A stretch of 64,000 nucleotides of DNA, taken from the NCBI GenBank assembly GCA_032717465.1, contig CM064657.1, positions 26,511,966-26,575,965 on the forward strand, written 5' to 3'. This DNA comes from Coenobita brevimanus. Lineage: Eukaryota; Arthropoda; Malacostraca; Decapoda; Coenobitidae. The notes under the pieces are model-generated. The model was not told the origin of the DNA. It did no database searches and saw only the letters and a program-made list of their open reading frames with translations. Shown piece after piece: positions 57,846 to 64,000 of this stretch (its first letter is position 1; the number at the start of each line of letters is the position of its first letter). A program made the position numbers and the translations under genes.

Positions 57846-58480
57846 TTGTAAAATCTGCTTCCAAGAGATTGGGTGTGCTAAGCCGACTCCGTTCTTTCTT
57901 TACCCCTGCACAACTGTTGACTCTATACAGGGGTTTTATCCGCCCCTATGTGGAGTACAACTCTCATGTGTGGGGAGGCTCCCCACATACAGCTCTTCTC
58001 AATAGGGTGGAGTCAAAGGCTTTTCGTCTCATTAACTCTCCTCCTCTTACCGACTCCCTTCTGTCTCTTCGCCGCACTGTTGCATCTTTATCTCTTTTCT
58101 ATCGCTACTTTAATGGTCACTGCTCCTCTGAACTGTCTGCTTGCATTCCTCCACCTCTATGACGGGCGCATAGCACCTGTCTGGCAGCAAACTCTCATCC
58201 CTTTTCTGTCCAACTCTCTAATGCAAGAGTTAACCGTTACTCCCAGTCTTTCATTTATGCAACAGGTCAACTCTGGAACTGTCTCCCTCTGTCTGTATTT
58301 CCTGCTGCCTATGATCTCCAGTCTTTTAAACGCAGTGTGTCCAGGCATCTCAAAGTGATCGGATCTTGAATTTGGCTCTCTATTGTATTTTGTTTTTCTC
58401 TTGGAGGGAACTGTTACTGCGGGCTCATGGCCTTTGGTTCCTTCTTCCTCGCATTAAAAAAAAAAAAAAAAAAAAAAAGC

Positions 58481-58953
58481 TGAGGTGTTTAGTTTTAGGT
58501 AACTGTATTACAAAACTGGAAACATTACAGAAGATAAATTCATCACATGCTATCGAAAAGAAAAGTCTGCATTATATTTTTTGAACCTTATCTGATGAGG
58601 TCTAACTGCCTGGTTTAACTTCTTTGACAGGATCACTTACTAAGCTAGTGTATGACTCTAAGCATCTGTCGCAAAAATGTCTTAGAATCATGTCTTAGTT
58701 TTTCAGGTGTATCTCAAACTACCATGACAACCTTTACTGTGGCCACCAAGCAGCTGAAAACTTACCTGTCTGCACTGCTTTTGCTTCATACATAAATAAA
58801 AATGACTTGATGCCTCTTAGACTTAGGGAATCCCCATGCTGGGGTTGGCTATGATACAGATGATGTTTTCCATTTACTGGAAGCTAAACCAATTTCTATG
58901 ACCAGCAAATTACTTTCCAATAAATGCCTGAAACTGTTGGAAAAAGGAAATTT
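58481..58953. other. Intronic sequence, nothing recognised
   Basis: No coding frame or repeat terminus. It ends in GAGATAT, the left target copy of the RTE-2 insertion. Confidence 0.55.
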
Positions 58954-58961
58954 GAGATATG

Positions 58962-61900
58962 TTAGTGCCCCTCCCTGGAAAACAACTAACTAAAAAGACA
59001 AACAAGAAGCCTCGGACAAGGACTGACCAAAAGATGACGACCAAGGACCGGACAAAGGAGATGGTAATCGGAACGTGGAATGAAAGAGGTGCGAATGATG
59101 AGGTGAAAGAGAGAGAGATTGTCCAGGTGCTTGAGGGTGCGAAAGTTGATGTATGTGGAATAACTGACACTAAATGAAGAGGTGAGAGGGTGAGAGAATG
59201 GGAGTATGGATGGGGTATATGTGCAGGAGCTGAGAATGAGAGGGCAAAAGAAGAAGTGTGTGTTGTGAGTAAAAGATGGAAGAAGAACAAAAGAGAGTAT
59301 GGATCAGTTGGGTCAAGGATTGTGTGGGTAAGATTGAATATAAATGTGGGCGATTGTGTGCGTGTATGTGCCAACGCAAGATCATGCATGCAGAATAAGA
59401 GAAGAGTTCTGGACAAATGTGGAAGTGTCCATGGAAAAGTTTGGAAGGAATGTGAGAGTGTTTTTGATTGGTGATATGAATGATAAAGTAGGGAATGTGA
59501 AGGTGGATGGAATAGTTGGTGAGTGGGGTGTGCCTGCTGAGACAGATGAGAATGGAAGTGCGTTAGTGGACATTTGTGCTGGGAGGGGGTTGGTGATAAC
59601 CAATACCCTCTTCAGGCACAAAATGATACACAGGTATACATGGCGAGTGATGAGAAGGGTGGGTGGTGAACTGAATGAAAGGAAGGCAATGACTGATTAT
59701 GTGTGTGTAGATGACAGGATACAAAGACGTGTAATGGATGCAAGAGCTTATACAGTTTGGGGGAGTGGACTTTCTGACCACTAATTGGTGGTGGCCAAAA
59801 TCAAGATATAAATACGATGGAGTAATAGAAGAAGGGAAGGACGGGAAGAAGGAATATTTGCAAGGAGAGTGGAAAGGTTACATGAGGATGAGAAAAAGGC
59901 AGAATATAAGAGAGAAGTGGAGGAACGATTGGGCAAATATGAATTGGAGCAGATGGGGAACGTGGAAGGTGTGTGCAGGATATTCACAGAAGAAATATGT
60001 GCAGCATGTGATGTGGTGTGTGGGATGAAGAGAAGACGGAGGGGGGTGCAAGGAACAGTGTAGTGGAATGAAGAGGTGAGACAGGCTGTGGCACAAAAGA
60101 AGAAAGCATATAATGAATGGATGAGAAATAGGGGCATGGAAGAAGTTGAGAGATGGAAGAGAGAGTTATATGTAGAAAGAAAGAGAGAGGTAAAAAGATT
60201 AGTGAGAGAGTAAGAAGAGAGTGGATGAGGAAGGAATTTGAGTGTAAAGTGGAAGGACTGTAAGAAAATGTTCTGGAAAGAGATGAAGAGAGTAAGACAG
60301 GGTGGAAGTGAAGTTAGCAGGGGAGTGAAAGATAAAAATGGTAGACTACTAGTGGAGAAGGGAGAAAAAGTGAGCAGATGGAGAGAACACTTTAGGGAAC
60401 TGTTGAACATAGAGGATGGAAGTGATGCGAGTATAAGTGGCTGGGGAATGGCTGCGAGAAGGAGAGAGGTGAGAAGACAGGAAGAAATCAGTAGGACAGA
60501 AGTTGTGGAAGCAATGAAGAAAGTTAAATTGGGGAAAGCCCCAGGAGTTGATGGAGTGTGTGGTGAAATGTTGAAGCATGGGGGAGAGATAGTAGTAGAA
60601 AGGAAGTGGAAGATGTGCAGATTGGGCTGGGAGGAAGGTAGAGTTCCGGAGGATTGGAAGTCAGGTATAATTATTCCCTTGTACAAAGGAAAAGGGGGAA
60701 AAAAAAGTGTGTGGTAATCATACGGGCATTTGTCTTCTTAGTATAATAGGAAAAGTGCATGATAGGATACTTATTGACAGAGTTAGGGAAAAAACAGAGG
60801 AATTAGTTGGAGAAGAACAGGAAGGCTTTAGGAAGGGAAGAGGTTGTGTAGATCAGATATTCATTCTTAGATCCTTAATAGAAAAGTTTCTAGAGAAAGG
60901 AAAGAAGTTGTATGCAGATTTCATGTTTTTGGAGAAAGCATATGACAGGGTGGATAGACAAGGATTGTGGAAAGTATTAAGAATATATGGAGTAGATGGG
61001 AAGTTGTTGAATGCTGTGAAGAGTATGTATGATGGTACTAAGGCTGAAGTGCGTGTGGATGGTGAACTGAATGAATTTTTCTCTTTGAAGGTTGGGTTGA
61101 AACAGCGATGTGTCATGTCTCCATGGTTGTTCAATCTGTACATGGATGAGGTAATAAAAGAGGTACAAGGTAGGCAGTGGATGTTGGAGTGGCCCTGGTG
61201 AGAGAGGGTAGTGTTTGGAAACTCCCTGTACTGTTGTTTGCAGATGATACTGTGTTGTTGAGTGAAGACGAAGGGGAGCTGCAAGGCTTGGTGGATGAGT
61301 TTGGGAGAGAGTGTAAGAAACGGAATCTAAAGGTGAATGTAGGGAAGAATAATGTGATGGTGTTTGAGAGAGGTGAAGTCAATGAATGTACAGCGAGGTT
61401 GGATGGTGAGGAATTGGAAGATGTGAGTACATTTAAGTACTTGGGTAGTGTGATGAGTAAGGATGGAGGTTTGAAGGGTGAAGTGCTTGAAAGGGTACAG
61501 CAGGGAAGAAAGGTTGCTGGTTCCTTGAAAGCAGTGAAAAGAAACAGGGAAGTGAGCATGGAAGTGAGCATGGAAGTGAAAAAGTTAATACGTGACAGTA
61601 CTGTGAAACCAACTCTAATGTATGGAAGTGAAGCTTGGACGTTGTTGGAAGGGCACAAGTCAAGAGTGAGAGCAGTGAAAACGAGTTATTTAAGAGGAGC
61701 CTGTGGAGTCACATGGAGAGACAGGCTGACAAATGAGGATAAAAAGGAGCATTGTGGTGTGGATTCGGATGTGATAGGAAGCGTTAGGAGGAATACACTG
61801 AGGTGGTTTGGCTATGTGCGGAGGATGGAGGGTGAAAGACTGACGAAGAGAGTGTATGTGAGAGAGGGGGAGAGGGAGAGGGAGGCCGAGGAGGAAATGG

Positions 61901-62046
61901 AGGGATGGGGTTGAGAGGTATATGAGAGAGGGGGGTATGAGTTGGGAGCAAGGCAGTGAAATGGCAGGGGACAAGGCGATGTGGAGGCGATTTGTTTGTG
62001 ACAACCCCGAACGGGATTGAGGTGTCTGGCAATAGATAGATAGACA
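58962..62046 (+). mobile_element. RTE-2 LINE, longest plus-strand copy
   Basis: Starts at TTAGTGCCCCTCCCTGG within the 5' UTR and ends in a TAGATAGATAGACA tail. GAGATATG is duplicated at 58954-58961 and 62047-62054. Endonuclease: 59082-59784 in pieces (VIGTWNERGANDEVKERE, FLIGDMNDKVGNVKVDG, MTDYVCVD, GSGLSDH). Linker and RT: 60238-60717 (SGIIIPLYKGKG), 60707-61201 (GFRKGRGCVDQIFILRSLIE, FMFLEKAYDRVD where FMDLEKAYD has lost its Asp), 61177-61914 (VLLFADDTVLLSED, then the C-terminus). Several frameshifts are present. Confidence 0.88.
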
Positions 62047-62054
62047 GAGATATG

Positions 62055-62625
62055 TAATAAGATTTGTAACAATGTGAAAGCCTCAGCTTGGGCTTTAATT
62101 CTACGTACAGTCACTCAGAAAACTTACAGAGTGGCTGAATTTTGTAGCCAAATGTTTCCTGCCTAATTGATGCCTCTCTGGGTAGTTACCAGGTCTGTAG
62201 CTACACTTCATGCTCATGGTACATCTGTACAGTCAGACATAAATATCAATTTATTCTCTTATGATTAATAATAAGTCGGTAAGCAATGAATTCTGAAACC
62301 CAGCAATGCAGTCTTTGGAGTCCAACAAAATTTTCAGATTACTGAGTAAGAGTTTAATAACTGTTCAAGTGAGATGTAGTGCAGTATCACTGTTCTCAAC
62401 TGTACCTCCCAGGACTGATGGCAGCCATCCACCTACTCAATGACAACAGAAATATAGAGATGTACTTTGGAACTGTAGATTTTTTTTTCATAAGATAGAG
62501 GCTTTCCAAAACAAGTAGCAGATAAATGAAGGGGACTACAGAAAGGGGCAATCAATTTACTTTCTGCACTGGTAAGGGCCAAGTAGCTCAACTGAAAGAA
62601 TTAACTACATAACTTATTTCATTTA
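62055..62625. other. Intronic sequence, nothing recognised
   Basis: No coding frame or repeat terminus between the RTE-2 right flank and the W SINE. Confidence 0.55.
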
Positions 62626-63069
62626 TTCATTCATCATCTAATCCTGTGTTACCCCATGAGGAGCATAGGAGCCTGGGGGTAGGCAATTTGGTCCTGACAT
62701 TTAAGATGAGTGACCAGCCTCACTCATCCTTGAGTGGCATTATGTTTGCAATAAACCCCAACCACCCCTTGGATATAAACTTGCCCAGGCTCAATCCGAC
62801 TGGAGCACCTTAATTACCCACTAAACGACAAGGCGCCATAATTTGGTCATATGTATACCACCCAGCATAGTAAATGGTTTCCTGGTCTACGGGAAACCAT
62901 TTGGCTTGTCACTCAGTGCAGAGTTGTCCATAGAAAGGAGGAGGAGGAAAGAATGAAGGAAAGAAAGACAGAAGAGTATGGAAGGAAAGAAGGAAGGAAG
63001 AGAGGAAAGGGCAGTCACCCGAGTAGCACTACATCGAGTGAGTTGATGATGAGCGCCCCCACCTACCAC
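62626..63069 (-). mobile_element. W SINE, copy 7
   Basis: Minus copy from an ATTC/CATC tail to the head end GCGCCCCCACCTACCAC. Its head end lies only 20 bp from the candidate microexon at 63089-63109 and about 130 bp from teneurin exon A. Confidence 0.78.
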
Positions 63070-63088
63070 AAATAATTTATTTCCTTAC

Positions 63089-63109
63089 AGAATCTCCTTC
63101 TGCACCTCC
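63089..63109 (-). other. Candidate 21-nt teneurin microexon (GGAEGDS)
   Basis: On the minus strand a pyrimidine tract TTTTCTTATTACAG precedes 63109 and GTAAGG follows 63089. The 21 nt would add seven residues in phase 0 between exon A (ending PWNE) and exon B (starting IVVT), keeping the frame. The first intron would be 87 nt. Known teneurins normally join these exons directly, so this would be an optional exon. Support is splice-site shape and phase only. Confidence 0.35.
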
Positions 63110-63196
63110 CTGTAATAAGAAAATGGCTGACAAAAATAAATGTTTTGGTAATTCTGATAATAGCTGGCTGTTACCAGTAACTGCAGCACCACCCAC

Positions 63197-63416
63197 CTCA
63201 TTCCATGGGACCCACACAGTTTCGGTGACTGGTAGAAAAGGGGATTTGCCAAAAAGTAGCCTCACTGCACCACCTCCATTCACCATAAAATCAAACCATC
63301 CTCCAGGCCGGGTAAGAGTGAAACCAGAGTCTGAGAGGCGGTAATGGGAGACACGCACTCCTCGGAGCCCTGTTCCTCGACCACTGATGACCCGACCTCG
63401 CACCACAGATGCACGG
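63197..63416 (-). CDS. Ten-m/Ten-a: Teneurin coding exon (exon A of this window)
   Basis: A 220-nt minus-strand exon; acceptor CCTGGCAG before 63416, donor GTGGGT after 63197. The first base completes a codon begun upstream (AG/C, Ser). The protein is [60 protein letters not shown] and [13 protein letters not shown]. This is the conserved VRGRV...GGWFD..VNGGG...SPF...VWVPWN block of teneurins, which lies after the EGF repeats in the extracellular part. It ends exactly on a codon, matching the phase-0 start of exon B. The preceding exon is beyond the window. The acceptor has a weak pyrimidine tract. Confidence 0.94.
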
Positions 63417-64000
63417 CTGCCAGGGATGACATATTACTATCTAAAAGCATACTCTCCCCATTCCAACAGAATAAGCTTAGCAAATATATCTATCTATCTA
63501 TATATATTTTTTAAGGGATAACTGGTTAAAAAGTGCTATCAGTTACAGACATCTTTGAGGGAGTACACAAATGATGTGATATAAGTGAAAATTTATCTTT
63601 TTCATATTTTAGAGGCCAAATGAGATAGTACTGAAGGTTACCCATGGACTATAGGAAAGAATGAACACACACAACAGCCATATGTAGGTTACACCAACAG
63701 AATATGAAATCAGTCATCAGTTGACTGCAGATGATTATAAAGTATTATGTCCGATGAATTTAGCAAAGGGCATAAACATCTTTGATGTATTATGTACTAT
63801 GCACTGTATGTATTAATTACAGTATTAAGAAACTAGAAATGTATTGAAATGTTTCAGTTAACACATAAGCCTTTTTGCAGTATGACTATCATATGCATTC
63901 TAAATCAATAAGAGCAAAGGATATATACAACTACAATGCTAATTAAAGACTACAATAAAGTTACTAAGATAGAAAGTAAAGTACTGTACTGTATAATACT
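63417..64000. other. Intronic sequence upstream of exon A
   Basis: No further teneurin exon is recognisable. A short TATC/TA microsatellite lies at 63486-63510; the rest is AT-rich. Confidence 0.6.

Larger units (their letters stand above)
56485..58480 (+). mobile_element. J5 LINE, 3' half, with two nested LINE pieces
   Basis: The reverse transcriptase starts near 56510 (YGFRQGRSTGDLLTYLSDSW, ALDISKAFDRVWHKSLISKL, NSGVPQGSVLSPTLFLLFIN, HSYADDSILHLS; open part 56671-57165). It resumes at 57184 and again at 57846 (VKSASKRLGVLSRLRSFFTP). The coding end is near 58360, with a 3' UTR and poly(A) tail at 58457-58479. Frames are broken only by the insertions and a few shifts. The left boundary is uncertain. 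Confidence 0.82.

Noticed and set aside
63280..63483. Minus-strand frame starting at 63483
   Set aside because: It overlaps teneurin exon A in the wrong frame; the conserved protein is in the other frame.

Overview
This window is eukaryotic genomic DNA, almost certainly from an arthropod and most likely a decapod-type crustacean. That assignment rests on an arthropod-like teneurin protein, LINEs with TAGA-type tails, very long TA arrays and dense nested repeats; it is an inference. There is no operon structure, rRNA operon, tRNA gene or CRISPR array. The one host gene I can support is a teneurin (Ten-m/Ten-a family), transcribed on the minus strand. It is represented by three consecutive coding exons, at 63197-63416, 45042-45277 and 8388-8561. 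Their reading phases join perfectly, and the joined protein runs through the conserved region between the EGF repeats and the beta-propeller. The introns separating them are about 17.9 kb and 36.5 kb.

Everything else is intron filled with mobile elements. LINE families (names are mine): J1 (1-2037), a CR1/Jockey-like element with PHD and zinc-knuckle ORF1; RTE-1 (near full length, 15401-18876); RTE-2, the dominant family, about 3.2 kb, with a TAGA tail (at least nine pieces); RTE-3 with a TTGA tail; RTE-4; RTE-6; an R1/I-like LINE ending in a CCHC motif; J2, with an uninterrupted 730-residue reverse transcriptase frame; and J5 with a poly(A) tail. DNA elements include CENP-B/Tigger-type elements in TA arrays, two pogo-like non-autonomous families (Z and P), two piggyBac-like TTAA elements, a hAT MITE and a mariner-like element with about 60-bp TIRs. 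Short retroelements include a tRNA-like SINE (W, seven copies), a 5S-rRNA-headed SINE and a related SINE with a different head.

Layout: 1-8200 LINE and DNA repeats; 8388-8561 teneurin exon C; 8757-11411 a fold-back P element carrying a piggyBac-like MITE; 12178-15381 Tigger, SINE and Z elements; 15401-20877 RTE-1, RTE-2 and Tigger; 20944-30151 two Z elements, the second holding a four-level nest; 30152-43250 an RTE/SINE/MITE-dense block; 43331-45277 W, Z and exon B; 45478-49541 mariner-like element and RTE-3/RTE-4 nest; 49665-54642 a piggyBac-like shell holding W, J2 and RTE-4; 54647-56480 quieter intron; 56485-58480 J5 with two nested insertions; 58962-62046 RTE-2; then W, a candidate microexon and exon A.

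The most unusual theme is modularity. One 5' head sequence (V) precedes a tRNA-like SINE, an RTE-tailed SINE, an RTE-2 LINE and an RTE-6 LINE. The SINE body is the two ends of RTE-2 joined together, and it also occurs behind a 5S rRNA head. Several insertions are dated relative to one another by target-site duplications readable directly in the sequence.
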